Shown: positions 15,866 through 25,491 of the stretch, piece after piece
How positions within the stretch are numbered: the first letter of the stretch is position 1
How the letters are laid out: each line of letters begins with the position of its first letter
NCBI GenBank assembly: GCA_947628255.1
Contig: CANQZE010000003.1
Span: 1-33,353 of the forward strand
Reading direction: 5' to 3'
DNA from: an uncultured Clostridia bacterium
Lineage (GTDB): Bacteria > Bacillota > Clostridia > Christensenellales > CAG-917
DNA length: 33,353 bases
Program-made: the position numbers and the translations under genes
The notes under the pieces: generated by a model
Told to the model about the DNA's origin: nothing
What the model saw: only the letters and a program-made list of their open reading frames with translations
Databases searched by the model: none

Positions 15866-17389
15866 TCACTTTTGCTCGGCGGAAGTGTGCACTATTACGG
15901 TCTCGTCTGCATGCACGTGAAGTTTGAGCTTTTCAATGTCCTGCGCGGAGGCGTGCCCGCTCGTATGCAAGGTGCGCTCTGTAAGCCCCAACTCGCGCGC
16001 CGCGTCAAGAAATTGTTTGACGCTTGGCTGTTCGCGATATCCGCTCCACATCGAATAAATGAGTATGCCGCCCGAAATATCCGCCCTTTGCGCCAGCTTT
16101 TTGAGATAGGCTGTCATGGACGGGCGCACGAGCATCACATACTGGTCGCCCTTTGATATACCCGCGATGCCGCGTTTATTTTCTATCTCAAACAACATCT
16201 CCCTGCGTCTGCCCGTCACCCTGCGCGGAGTGAACGCATACACGCCTTTGAAAAAGTCGGGACGCGGTATGCTCCCGCCTGCCGCCGCCGCGATATGGCT
16301 TGTGTACACATCTTCATAGAATATACGCCCCGTGCGCTTTGCGGCGCGATAAAAGCTGACGATCCTGTCTATGTTCGAGGCGGATTGCAAAATGAATATC
16401 GGCTTATCCGTGCTCTTCATAAGCTCCACGGCGCGCATTTCAAGCTCCCTCTCCGAAAAGCAGGGCTTGTCGGAGCCGACATTCGTGCCCTCGGTGATCA
16501 GCGTATTTACGTGTTTTGGCAATCTCTCAAGCAACTTTTCGCCATTTTTGCGCCCATGAAAGCGGAAATCACCCGTGTAAAGCAAACTGCGCCCGCCCGC
16601 CTCGAAGAGGAGCATATAGCTATCATATGCCGAGTGGTCGCAAAGATATGGCGTAATTTTTATATTCCCGACCCACATCGGCTGACCGTCGCGATATGTT
16701 TTGATGTTGTCCCCAAGCGTCTTACCATCGTAGGCGCTCATCATGTCGAGTATGCGACGCGCGCCCGCTCCGACGAATACGGGGCAGTCACGCTTTTGCC
16801 CGATGAGACCCGCATGATCCGCATGATAGTGCGAAACTATGACGGCGTCATATTTTGTCGAAAGCACTTGCTTTTCCATATCGCTCGTCTCCTCGCCTCC
16901 GTCAAGCGCCTTGCCAAGCTCCACAAGCACCCTCGTCTCGCCCGAAGTGATCTCGATGAGGTTTTCGCCTATCTTGTCTCTGCCGCGCAATATCCTATAT
17001 TCAAGCTTTGGGACGGGCACGCCCCTCTTGCGTTTTGCAAACATGCTTACATAGCTCTTGTCTGGGTGGATAGTCGCGTCCTCGATGTCATAAAAATCGA
17101 ACAGTTCGTCGAGGTCGTCAAGGTCGAGGCACTCGTCGGCAAATATGCGATGCACGCCGCACTCGACGTCGTATGCTATTCTGCCGCGCGGATAAAAATC
17201 GAAAGGAACGTCCTTCCCTTCCCACGCGTCAAAATGCGAAAATGGATATTCTATAAGTCCCGCCTCGTTCGCAAGCTGTTTTGCCGCCGAAAAAGGATAC
17301 GATTTTTGATACGCTTCGAATTTCCATCCTCCCTCTTCCTCATCGGGTATCGCCCAAAAGATGCCAACTCTCACAAATTTCTGCTCCAT
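15866..17389 (-). CDS. Metallo-beta-lactamase / beta-CASP-like (RNase J-like) hydrolase with extra N-terminal domain
   Basis: 'VSHYHADHAGL' (HxHxDH), 'LLYTGDFRFHG', 'LHTSGHASAQDIEKL' and 'VIVHTS'. ATG at 17389 after aggagaata. Confidence 0.8.
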   Translation of the reverse strand: MEQKFVRVGIFWAIPDEEEGGWKFEAYQKSYPFSAAKQLANEAGLIEYPFSHFDAWEGKDVPFDFYPRGRIAYDVECGVHRIFADECLDLDDLDELFDFYDIEDATIHPDKSYVSMFAKRKRGVPVPKLEYRILRGRDKIGENLIEITSGETRVLVELGKALDGGEETSDMEKQVLSTKYDAVIVSHYHADHAGLIGQKRDCPVFVGAGARRILDMMSAYDGKTLGDNIKTYRDGQPMWVGNIKITPYLCDHSAYDSYMLLFEAGGRSLLYTGDFRFHGRKNGEKLLERLPKHVNTLITEGTNVGSDKPCFSERELEMRAVELMKSTDKPIFILQSASNIDRIVSFYRAAKRTGRIFYEDVYTSHIAAAAGGSIPRPDFFKGVYAFTPRRVTGRRREMLFEIENKRGIAGISKGDQYVMLVRPSMTAYLKKLAQRADISGGILIYSMWSGYREQPSVKQFLDAARELGLTERTLHTSGHASAQDIEKLKLHVHADETVIVHTSAEQK

Positions 17390-17428
17390 AATATTCTCCT
17401 TTTTTATAGGCTGCGGCTCGCGCCGCGC

Positions 17429-17457
17429 ATTATATACTGAAAACACATTCTCGTCAA
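17429..17457 (-). promoter_or_regulatory. Promoter for MBL gene
   Basis: Minus strand TTGACG-17-TATAAT. Confidence 0.6.
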
Positions 17458-17529
17458 TATGTCAAGCAAATTTACATATTTTTTGAAATTTCTATCCTCA
17501 AATATACATATTGTAACTACAAAACAACA

Positions 17530-17546
17530 GGCGGACCCGGTCCGCC
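17530..17546 (-). terminator. Short GC hairpin after the PD-(D/E)XK-like gene
   Basis: ggcggacccggtccgcc followed on the minus strand by tgttgtttt. Confidence 0.55.
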
Positions 17547-17552
17547 CTATGT

Positions 17553-18539
17553 TCATTTACGCTCGGTGCCGTCCTTTTCGCAAAGATAAACCTTGACAGT
17601 GCGGGGGTCTTTGGGAACAAATTTCTTTCCGTCCTCGACCGCTGCGTCTGAAAATACGAATTTTATTTGCTCGTGTTTGATATTCTCGGGCGTGAGATTT
17701 TTTGGGTACGGTTTTTCAAACAGCTCGCATAAAAGTGCGACCGTAGCGCACGCCTCCTCTTTGCGTGCTTTCAGACGTTCTTCCGCGCCAGGGTTGTCAA
17801 GATATTTTTTATAGTTTTCTTCGTGATCTTCCACGCCCGACTCTCCTTTGAGCGCGTGTTTCGTGGACTTGAGTTCGGCCAAAATGAGCGTGTAGCTTCC
17901 GTCCTCTTCCGCCTTCAGCCCAAGCAGATCCACCCTTCCCGACACATCTTTCTCATTTGCGTGCGGCTCGGTGTACTCGATGTCGTAATACACAAGGTCC
18001 TCATGCAGAAAATACGCGGCATAAAGTTGTTGCTGACGGTCCTTTTCAATGTTGTGGGATTTAAGGTGCCACTCCTTGCGGTCAAAGGCGTATTCGGTTT
18101 TATTAGGATCCAAAAAATCGTCGATAAGCCCCTTATAAATGCCCAAAACCTCCTTCAACTTCTCTTCTCCAAATCCAATGAGCGGAAATCTGACATATCT
18201 TCTGCTTGTGCTTTTGCCTTTTTCGGTGTCCGCGTCCGAAAAATTTGAAATATCGACGCCCATCTCGCTCAGGCGGTCGAGTATCTCGCGATAATTTTTC
18301 GTGAAACGCGCGTGGCGAAAATCGAATTCTCCTATCAATCCGCTTGCGGAATTTCGTATCCTAAGCAGTTGATGCGAGCGATAATACAGCGTCGAAAAAT
18401 CGCCTCGGAAACAAAGCGCAACGCTTTTTTTCCCCTCATCGAGGTTTTCGCGCACATAATCCACTATGCGATCTCTCATCGGTGACTTCGTCGTAAAAAA
18501 CTTTTGTACTTCCCCAGTTAAAATACGATCGGTTTTCAT
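17553..18539 (-). CDS. PD-(D/E)XK nuclease-like protein
   Basis: 'YYDIEYTEP...SGRVDLLGL...YTLILAELKST': E-D-ExK arrangement; strong aggagga RBS. Confidence 0.6.
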   Translation of the reverse strand: MKTDRILTGEVQKFFTTKSPMRDRIVDYVRENLDEGKKSVALCFRGDFSTLYYRSHQLLRIRNSASGLIGEFDFRHARFTKNYREILDRLSEMGVDISNFSDADTEKGKSTSRRYVRFPLIGFGEEKLKEVLGIYKGLIDDFLDPNKTEYAFDRKEWHLKSHNIEKDRQQQLYAAYFLHEDLVYYDIEYTEPHANEKDVSGRVDLLGLKAEEDGSYTLILAELKSTKHALKGESGVEDHEENYKKYLDNPGAEERLKARKEEACATVALLCELFEKPYPKNLTPENIKHEQIKFVFSDAAVEDGKKFVPKDPRTVKVYLCEKDGTERK

Positions 18540-18554
18540 TTTAGGATTTCCTCC

Positions 18555-18917
18555 TCAGATCTTTTTAAAACAGCTTGCGGTCTTTATGCCCGTGAGTTCG
18601 TCGTTAAACCAGCACGGCTCCGCCTCATACCCGCGGTATATAAACTTGTACAGGTATCCAAAACACGCCCCCATTCCGCGCTTTGCCGTCTGGGACATCT
18701 TTATCTTGAATACATCCTTGCCAAGAACATCTCGTTCGTAAATTACAAACGTCTTTAGCGGCGGCGCCCCAAGAACGTCGTTTGCAAAGCGGATGTGCTC
18801 AAGCAACGCCTCGTCCCCAAGTAGATCCAAAAACATGGCGTAATACTCCCGCTCTTCCGTTACAAAAGTCTCCGTGCCCTTATAGGTCCTCAAAAATTCG
18901 CTTTCATTCCAATTCAT
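18555..18917 (-). CDS. Hypothetical protein (~120 aa)
   Basis: ATG at 18917 (MNWNESEFLRTY...) with a gagg RBS; TTG at 18923 is the alternative. Ends 15 nt before the PD-(D/E)XK-like gene. Confidence 0.65.
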   Translation of the reverse strand: MNWNESEFLRTYKGTETFVTEEREYYAMFLDLLGDEALLEHIRFANDVLGAPPLKTFVIYERDVLGKDVFKIKMSQTAKRGMGACFGYLYKFIYRGYEAEPCWFNDELTGIKTASCFKKI

Positions 18918-18953
18918 ATGCAAACCTCGATTTGTATATTCAAATTTGCATAT
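18916..18953. repeat. Nested palindrome covering 5' UTR and start codon of the 120-aa orphan
   Basis: ATATGCAAA...TTTGCATAT (9 bp arms) enclosing ATTTG-tatatt-CAAAT. Confidence 0.65.
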
Positions 18954-18956
18954 TCT

Positions 18957-18985
18957 AATATATACCTAAAAAAATGAAATGTCAA
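18957..18985 (-). promoter_or_regulatory. Strong promoter for orphan/PD-(D/E)XK operon
   Basis: Minus strand TTGACA-17-TATATT. Confidence 0.65.
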
Positions 18986-19008
18986 TACTTTTTTTAAATT
19001 TTTTTGAT

Positions 19009-19944
19009 TTATCCCACCAAAATGTGCATATTTCTTAGTTCTGCGTTTTTTATCTGCTTTTGGAGGGCAAAGCCGAAGGGTTCCAGATAGTTGCCCTCGA
19101 GGTGCGCGAGGTTTTGCACGTCCAGCTCCTTTATGACGGCGTGGGCTATGTCCTCGACTATCTCCGTCTTGACCTTGCTTCCCTGATTGTCGTTGTCCGC
19201 GGTGAGAAGATACTCCAGCGGATCGGCGAGGTCGGACATAACGGGCAGCTCGCGAAGGGCGCGGAAGGTCCATTTGAAATAGGGACAATGCTTGCGGTTC
19301 AACAAAAATATCGTCTGCGCGGCGCACTTCACAAACTCCGTGAGCGCGAGCATAGCGGCGCCCTCCTCGCCGTGAGAGAGACAGCGCGGATAGTTGTATT
19401 GCCCCGTCTGCGCCATACGCACGATGTTTGCGGCGAGCTTTTTGAGGCGGACGTCCTCGGGCATTCCGTGCAAAATGTCGTTTCTGATCCGCGTGAATTC
19501 GCCGAGGTCGTCGCGGAAGATCTCTCCGTTTGTCGCCTCGGCGAGGTATTCGCTCTCCGTGAACAGCCAATCCCTCAGCGTGACGGGTGCGCCCTCGCTC
19601 CCCGTATAGCGGCGGTAGAAGTCGCCTATGATCTGCACTCCCTGCGAATTTGCGCCTATCGCGCTCGTATGCGCAAGGCGGGTCCCCGCGTATTCGGACT
19701 TGACTCTGTCGTACGCGCGCGTGAGGCGATATCCTATCTTCTCCTCGTCCTCGCGCGTGAGAAAGAGGCACAATCCCGTCTCGAAATCGTGATCGCGGGA
19801 GATATCGTCGTCATAGCCGAAGCACTCCGACCCGTGTCCGCAAAGCCCCACCGCGACGCGGGAAGCGTACGGCAAAAACTCCCTGTCCAACATTTCGGCG
19901 ACGGCCTCGTTGTAAAATTTTCTTGCTTCCTCAATACCCTTCAT
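19009..19944 (-). CDS. DUF4037-type nucleotidyltransferase-fold protein
   Basis: 'GLCGHGSECFGYDDDISRDHDFETG' NTase-like motif; 'PEDVRLKKLAANIVRMAQTGQYNYPRCL' and 'CPYFKWTFRALRELP' typical of DUF4037. Confidence 0.75.
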   Translation of the reverse strand: MKGIEEARKFYNEAVAEMLDREFLPYASRVAVGLCGHGSECFGYDDDISRDHDFETGLCLFLTREDEEKIGYRLTRAYDRVKSEYAGTRLAHTSAIGANSQGVQIIGDFYRRYTGSEGAPVTLRDWLFTESEYLAEATNGEIFRDDLGEFTRIRNDILHGMPEDVRLKKLAANIVRMAQTGQYNYPRCLSHGEEGAAMLALTEFVKCAAQTIFLLNRKHCPYFKWTFRALRELPVMSDLADPLEYLLTADNDNQGSKVKTEIVEDIAHAVIKELDVQNLAHLEGNYLEPFGFALQKQIKNAELRNMHILVG

Positions 19945-20033
19945 ATCTCAAAACACGTTGTTTATATCGCAATTTACAGCGCATAAAGTCAAGTTTGTGC
20001 GTAAACTGACATTTGTTTCGATCACAAAAATCC

Positions 20034-20840
20034 TCACGCCTCGCCGCCGTTTGCACGGTAGATCGCTTTTGCGCGCTCTTCAAGTTCCTTCTTAAAGAGG
20101 AAATATCCGTGATAGCCGCAGGCGTCCGCCACCTTCATACAAACGTTCGCGTACGGGCCGTTCTGCTGTGCGCCTTCGCCCGTGAGCGCGGCGTAGGCAC
20201 GCTCGATATACTCGTCCGCCCTTCCGTCGTCGTCATTGCCCGCCGCCGCGTTTTCGTCGTCGATAAGTTTTGCGAGATTGACGTATGTTATGGCGACTTC
20301 GTTGACGTTGTCCTGCGCCTTCAAAATGTCAAGCGCCTTCAGATAGTGCGCCCTCGCCCCGTCAAATTTGCCGAGATCCGCAAGCGCGGTCGCATAGTTG
20401 TTGTGATAGCCCGCAAGGCGGTAGTCGTTTGGCTCTAGCTCACGCTCGTACACCTCGCGCGCGATATCATAATATTTGAGAGCCTCTTCCGCCTTTCCGA
20501 AAGCCTTCATAGTGGTAGCGACATTCAGATATACGGTGGCGTCCGCGACGGTGATCTCCTCCTCGACGGCCAAAAGTGCCAGCGCTTGCTCGCAGGCGGA
20601 AAGTCCCTTTTTCTCGTCTCCCTCGCGGCGGTAGTGTCCGACTTCCTCGCTCAAAATGACAAGCAAGCCGCGGTCGTCGCCGAGCGATTTCGCCTCTTTT
20701 TCCCAATAGTCCAACACGCGTTCCATCCCCGCGCCGTCGTTTTTGGCGGCAAGCTCGTCCAGCCTCTCGATGACCCGCGCGACGGGGACATAGCCTTGCG
20801 GCTCCTTTGAACAACTTGTGCAAGCGTTTCTATCTTTCAT
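20034..20840 (-). CDS. Tetratricopeptide repeat protein
   Basis: Repeated helix pairs (e.g. 'ATVYLNVATTMKAFGKAEEALKYYDIAREVYERE', 'YHNNYATALADLGKFDGARAHYLKALDIL'); ATG at 20840. Confidence 0.8.
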   Translation of the reverse strand: MKDRNACTSCSKEPQGYVPVARVIERLDELAAKNDGAGMERVLDYWEKEAKSLGDDRGLLVILSEEVGHYRREGDEKKGLSACEQALALLAVEEEITVADATVYLNVATTMKAFGKAEEALKYYDIAREVYERELEPNDYRLAGYHNNYATALADLGKFDGARAHYLKALDILKAQDNVNEVAITYVNLAKLIDDENAAAGNDDDGRADEYIERAYAALTGEGAQQNGPYANVCMKVADACGYHGYFLFKKELEERAKAIYRANGGEA

Positions 20841-20968
20841 ATCTCGCCTCTGAAAAATTTGAGGATATTCATATCCCCGTTTGGATATCAATTTGACGCG
20901 CCTTCGCTCGATTACGGCAAAATCTCCGCCCCCGACAACAAGAGCGCAGGATCTCCGCCCCTAGATCG

Positions 20969-22504
20969 TCATTCCCACTCTATGGTCGCGGGAGGCTTGC
21001 CCGTGATGTCATAGACGACTCTCGACACGCCCTTCACCTCGTTGACGATGCGCGATGAGACGACGTCAAGCGTCTCATAGGGGATGTGCGCGTACTCGCA
21101 AGTCATAAAATCCGACGTCTTGACGGCGCGCAATCCCAAAACATAGTTGTAGGTGCGCCCGTCGCCCATCACGCCCACTGTGCGCATATCCGTCAGCACG
21201 GCGAAAAATTGGTCATATGCGAGGCCCGCCTTGGCAAGCTCCTCTCTATAAATATAGTCCGCGTCGCGGAGTATGTCGAGGCGCTCCTTTGTGATCTCGC
21301 CTATGCAACGCACCGCAAGCCCCGGCCCCGGGAAAGGCTGACGGCTCACGAGGGTCTCGTCCAGCCCCAACCGCCTGCCGAGCGCGCGCACTTCGTCCTT
21401 GAAGAGATATCTGAGCGGCTCCACTATCCCGATGAATTTTGTATCCTTCGGCAATCCGCCGACGTTATGGTGCGATTTGATGACGGCGCCCGTCGTAAGT
21501 CCGCTCTCCACGACGTCGGGATATATCGTGCCTTGCGCGAGGAAACTTCCCGCGAATTTCGAGCTTTCCTCCTCGAATACGCGCACGAACTCCTCTCCGA
21601 TTATCTTTCGCTTGCGTTCGGGTTCCGTAACGCCGGCGAGCTTGCCTAAAAACCGCTTTTCTGCGTCCACGCGCACAAAGTTTAGCGATTTGCCCTTGAA
21701 GGCGCGCTCGATCTCGTCGCCCTCGTTTTTGCGCATCATTCCGTGATCGACAAATATGCAGGTGAGCTGCCCCGGTATCGCCTTTTCGAGAATGGCCGCG
21801 CACACGGAGCTGTCCACGCCGCCGCTGAGGCCCAAAACCACTTGATGATCGCCGACCTGCTCCCGAATCGCCTTGATCTGCTTTTCGATGACGTCGTCGA
21901 TGTTGTAGTCTCCCTTCGCTCCGCACACTTTGTAGAGGAAGTTGCGCAACAGTTTGGTACCTTCCCGCGTGCGCTCCACTTCGGGATGGAACTGCACCGC
22001 ATACAATTTTCTCGCCTCATCGCACATTGCCGCCGTCGGGCAATCCGCCGTATGAGCGACGCCTCTGAAGCCTTGCGGCACGCGCGCGACATAGTCGGTG
22101 TGCGACATCAGCGTGACCGTCTCGCTCTTCAGCCCGTCGAAGAGGGCGCAAGTCGGATCGTCATAGGTCGCCGACACGGTGCCGTACTCGCTGACCGCGC
22201 ACGGCTTGACTTCGCCGCCGAGAGTGTACGCCATAAGTTGCATACCATAGCAGATGCCGAGGATGGGGATCCCCATCTCAAACAGCTCCTTGACGGTGTG
22301 CGGAGAGTCCGCGGCGTACACGCTGTGAGGTCCGCCCGTCAAAATGATACCGATGGGCGCGATCTGTTTGAGAGCGTCGATCGGGGTGTTGCCCGCAAGT
22401 ATTTGCGAATGCACTTTGCACTCCCTCACGCGCCTTGCGATCAACTCTTTGTACTGCCCGCCGAAGTCGAGTACGACAACGGTCTGATTGTTTTCTGTTG
22501 ACAT
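20969..22504 (-). CDS. guaA: GMP synthase (glutamine-hydrolysing)
   Basis: GATase '[10 protein letters not shown]', '[10 protein letters not shown]'; PP-loop '[16 protein letters not shown]'; C-terminus 'KPPATIEWE'. Confidence 0.97.
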   Translation of the reverse strand: MSTENNQTVVVLDFGGQYKELIARRVRECKVHSQILAGNTPIDALKQIAPIGIILTGGPHSVYAADSPHTVKELFEMGIPILGICYGMQLMAYTLGGEVKPCAVSEYGTVSATYDDPTCALFDGLKSETVTLMSHTDYVARVPQGFRGVAHTADCPTAAMCDEARKLYAVQFHPEVERTREGTKLLRNFLYKVCGAKGDYNIDDVIEKQIKAIREQVGDHQVVLGLSGGVDSSVCAAILEKAIPGQLTCIFVDHGMMRKNEGDEIERAFKGKSLNFVRVDAEKRFLGKLAGVTEPERKRKIIGEEFVRVFEEESSKFAGSFLAQGTIYPDVVESGLTTGAVIKSHHNVGGLPKDTKFIGIVEPLRYLFKDEVRALGRRLGLDETLVSRQPFPGPGLAVRCIGEITKERLDILRDADYIYREELAKAGLAYDQFFAVLTDMRTVGVMGDGRTYNYVLGLRAVKTSDFMTCEYAHIPYETLDVVSSRIVNEVKGVSRVVYDITGKPPATIEWE

Positions 22505-22537
22505 AAAAGCCTCTTCAAATTGCGATTTTATATGTAT

Positions 22538-22558
22538 AAACCCGCTTTTTGCGGGTTT
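22538..22558 (-). terminator. Terminator between purA and guaA
   Basis: aaacccgctttttgcgggttt. Confidence 0.6.
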
Positions 22559-22564
22559 ACGCGT

Positions 22565-23836
22565 TTATCTGACTATGATCGCGTCGCGCTCCGCGCCGAC
22601 CGAGATATACTTGATTTTGCATCCGACCGACTTCTCGATGTACTCGATGTACGCTCTTGCCGCCTTCGGCAATTCCTCGTATTTGCGGCAATCTGCCGTG
22701 GAGCAATTCCAACCCTCGAGATATTCGATATTGGGCTTTGCGACGTTGAGCGCCTCGCCGGAGGGGAACTCGTCCACCGTCTTGCCGTTCACGCTGTAGC
22801 TCACGCACACGGGGATCTTGTCCATCCCGTCAAGGATGTCCAACTTTGTCAGCGCGATCTCGTCCGTCGCCTGCACCATACAACCGTATCTCGACGCGAC
22901 GACGTCAAAGCCTCCCACTCTGCGGGGACGTCCCGTTGCCGCGCCGTACTCGCCGCCCGCTTCTCTGAGCTTGTGCGCCTCTTCTCCGAACATCTCCGCC
23001 GTGAAGGGACCCTCGCCGACGCAGGTGGAGTACGCCTTCATAACGCCGATGGAGTTTTGCACTTTGCGGTTGGGTATGCCCGCGCCGATGGGACCGTACG
23101 CGGTGATCGTGGACGACGACGTCGTGTAGGGATAAATGCCGAAATCAATGTCCCTGAGCGCGCCGAGCTGTGCCTCGAGCATAACGTTTTTGCCCTCGTC
23201 AAGCGCCTTGTTGAGGAAGTATCCCGCGTCGCAGATGTAGTCTTTGAGCGGAGTCCCGTATTTTTCAAACCACTCGAGCATACCCTCGACGGTGTAGCCT
23301 TTCGCGCCGTAGCTTCCCTCTATGGTGAGGTTTTTCCACTCCACGATGGTCTCCAGCCTCGATCTCAGATATTCGGGGTGCAGGATGTCGCCCATTCTGA
23401 TCGCCTTTTTCATATATTTGTCAGCGTAGATGGGCGCGATGCCGCGGCGCGTGGAGCCGAATTTCTTGTCCGCGAGCCTGTCCTCTTCGAGGCAATCCTG
23501 CGCGACGTTGAACGGGCAACACACCACCGCTTTGTCGCTGATCTTGAGGTTTGCGGGCGTGATGACTATCCCCGCTTCCCTGAGGCGCGCAAGCTCCTTG
23601 GCGAGATGCTCGATGTCAATGACCATTCCTTGTCCCATCACGTTGATCTTGTCCTCGCGAAGTATCGCCGAGGGCAACAGATTGAGCACAAACTTGCCCT
23701 TATCGTTGATCACGGTGTGACCCGCGTTGTTGCCGCCCTGATATCTCACGACGATGTCCTGCGACTCGGCAAGCAGATCGACCATACGGCCCTTGCCCTC
23801 GTCGCCCCAGTTGATCCCTACAATTGAAGTAAGCAT
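22565..23836 (-). CDS. purA: Adenylosuccinate synthase
   Basis: 'GINWGDEGKGRMVDLLAESQDIVVRYQGGNNAGHTV'; ATG at 23836 after gaggga. Confidence 0.95.
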   Translation of the reverse strand: MLTSIVGINWGDEGKGRMVDLLAESQDIVVRYQGGNNAGHTVINDKGKFVLNLLPSAILREDKINVMGQGMVIDIEHLAKELARLREAGIVITPANLKISDKAVVCCPFNVAQDCLEEDRLADKKFGSTRRGIAPIYADKYMKKAIRMGDILHPEYLRSRLETIVEWKNLTIEGSYGAKGYTVEGMLEWFEKYGTPLKDYICDAGYFLNKALDEGKNVMLEAQLGALRDIDFGIYPYTTSSSTITAYGPIGAGIPNRKVQNSIGVMKAYSTCVGEGPFTAEMFGEEAHKLREAGGEYGAATGRPRRVGGFDVVASRYGCMVQATDEIALTKLDILDGMDKIPVCVSYSVNGKTVDEFPSGEALNVAKPNIEYLEGWNCSTADCRKYEELPKAARAYIEYIEKSVGCKIKYISVGAERDAIIVR

Positions 23837-23902
23837 ATATTTGTCCCTCATCAAAAAATTATTTTCGTTTTTATGCTGTTCGCGCTTGTACCGCGCGTCC
23901 GC

Positions 23903-25345
23903 TCACACCTTGATGTCGTCCGTCTTGACAAACTTGTCCTTGTTTGCCTCGAGCAGAGGATCCACGACCTCGGCGACATATTCTTCCACCTGCTCCTTCG
24001 CCCTGCCCGTGAACTTTTTCGCGTCCACAAGGTCTTTGAGTTCGTCCTCGCTAAGCCCAAAAATCGGATCGTTCCCTATGCGTTCAAGCAGATCGTTTTC
24101 GCCGCCCTGCTCCTTTACGACAGCCGCCGCCGCGATGGAGTGTTTGCGGATCGCCTCGTGCAAAGTTTGCCTGTCGCCGCCCTTCTCGCTCACGCAATAC
24201 ATCAAGATGTTTTCCGTCGCCATAAAGGGCAACTCGCGAGCGAGATCCTTCTCGATTATGCGCGGATAGAGCTTCAGCCCGCTTATGATGTTGGCGTACA
24301 GCGCGAGAATCGCGTCCGTCGCAAGAAAAGCCTCGGGTATGGCGATGCGCCTCACGGCGCTGTCGTCAAGCGTGCGCTCAAACCACTGCGTCGCCGCCGT
24401 GATCGCGGGATTGAGCGTGTCCGTCATAACGTATCTCGCAAGCGAAGCTATGCGCTCGCTGCGCATCGGATTGCGCTTGTACGCCATCGCGGACGAGCCG
24501 ATCTGCCCCGCCTCGAAGGGTTCCTCCACCTCTTTCAAGTGGGAGAGCAATCTGATATCGTTGGAAAATTTCGCCGCGCTCTGAGCAATGCCCGCAAGCA
24601 CAGTCAGAATGTTGTAGTCCACTTTGCGCGTGTAGGTCTGCCCGCTTACGCTTACGCTGCCCGCAAAGCCCATCTTGTTTGCGATGAGTGCGTCGAGTTT
24701 TTTGACCTTGTCGTGATCGCCGTGGAAAAGCTCGAGAAAGCTCGCCGCCGTCCCCGTCGTCCCCTTGCACCCCAACAGGCGAAGCCTTTGAAGTTCGAAA
24801 TCGAGACTTTCGAGGTCAAGCACAAGATCCTGAAGCCACAGCGTCGCCCTCTTGCCGACCGTGGTTGGTTGCGCCGCTTGGAAATGCGTGTACGCAAGCG
24901 TCGCTACAGCCCTGTTTTGATAGGCGAAGTCTCTCACCGCCTTGATACAGCCGAGCAGCTCGCCGCGTATGAGTTCAAGCGCCTCGCGCATTTGTATGAC
25001 GTCCGTGTTGTCGCCCACAAAGCAACTCGTCGCGCCGAGATGTATGATGGGCATAGCCTTCGGACACGCCCTGCCGAACGTATGCACGTGCGCCATCACG
25101 TCGTGACGGACCTCGCGCTCCTTCTCGCGCGCAAAGTCATAGTCGATGTCATAGACGTGCGCCTTCATCTCCTCGATCTGCTCGTCCGTTATCGCGACGC
25201 CAAGCTCCTTTTCCGCCTCGGCGAGCGCGATCCACAGCTTGCGCCAAGTGCTGAACTTGAAATCGGACGAGAAGATATACTTCATCTTCTGTCCTGCGTA
25301 TCTCTCGCTCAGCGGCGATGTGTAAACATCCTTCGGCATATCCAT
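23903..25345 (-). CDS. purB: Adenylosuccinate lyase
   Basis: 'SPLSERYAGQKMKYIFS', 'IHLGATSCFVGDNTDVI', signature 'SSAMAYKRNPMRSE'; ATG at 25345 with gaggtgg. Confidence 0.95.
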   Translation of the reverse strand: MDMPKDVYTSPLSERYAGQKMKYIFSSDFKFSTWRKLWIALAEAEKELGVAITDEQIEEMKAHVYDIDYDFAREKEREVRHDVMAHVHTFGRACPKAMPIIHLGATSCFVGDNTDVIQMREALELIRGELLGCIKAVRDFAYQNRAVATLAYTHFQAAQPTTVGKRATLWLQDLVLDLESLDFELQRLRLLGCKGTTGTAASFLELFHGDHDKVKKLDALIANKMGFAGSVSVSGQTYTRKVDYNILTVLAGIAQSAAKFSNDIRLLSHLKEVEEPFEAGQIGSSAMAYKRNPMRSERIASLARYVMTDTLNPAITAATQWFERTLDDSAVRRIAIPEAFLATDAILALYANIISGLKLYPRIIEKDLARELPFMATENILMYCVSEKGGDRQTLHEAIRKHSIAAAAVVKEQGGENDLLERIGNDPIFGLSEDELKDLVDAKKFTGRAKEQVEEYVAEVVDPLLEANKDKFVKTDDIKV

Positions 25346-25462
25346 TTTCCACCTCAAAAAAAGATTAAAAGCGTCCCTTAAAAGCAAAAAGTTCAGCCTT
25401 TTGAAACACTTTTACTCATACCGTCTATCCCAATATGTTATTTGGACAACTTGACCCTATAC

Positions 25463-25491
25463 AATATATCACTCGCGCGCGCGTTTGTCAA
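25463..25491 (-). promoter_or_regulatory. Promoter for purB
   Basis: Minus strand TTGACA-17-TATATT. Confidence 0.6.

Noticed and set aside
16295-17440. 381-aa plus-strand ORF
   Set aside because: Antisense to the MBL gene; composition typical of a mirror ORF.
19060-19986. 308-aa plus-strand ORF
   Set aside because: Antisense to DUF4037 gene.
22520-25381. Long plus-strand ORFs (435 aa at 22520-23827; 502 aa at 23873-25381)
   Set aside because: Exactly antisense to purA and purB, no recognisable motifs, Arg/His/Val-rich composition; they arise from codon bias on the opposite strand.
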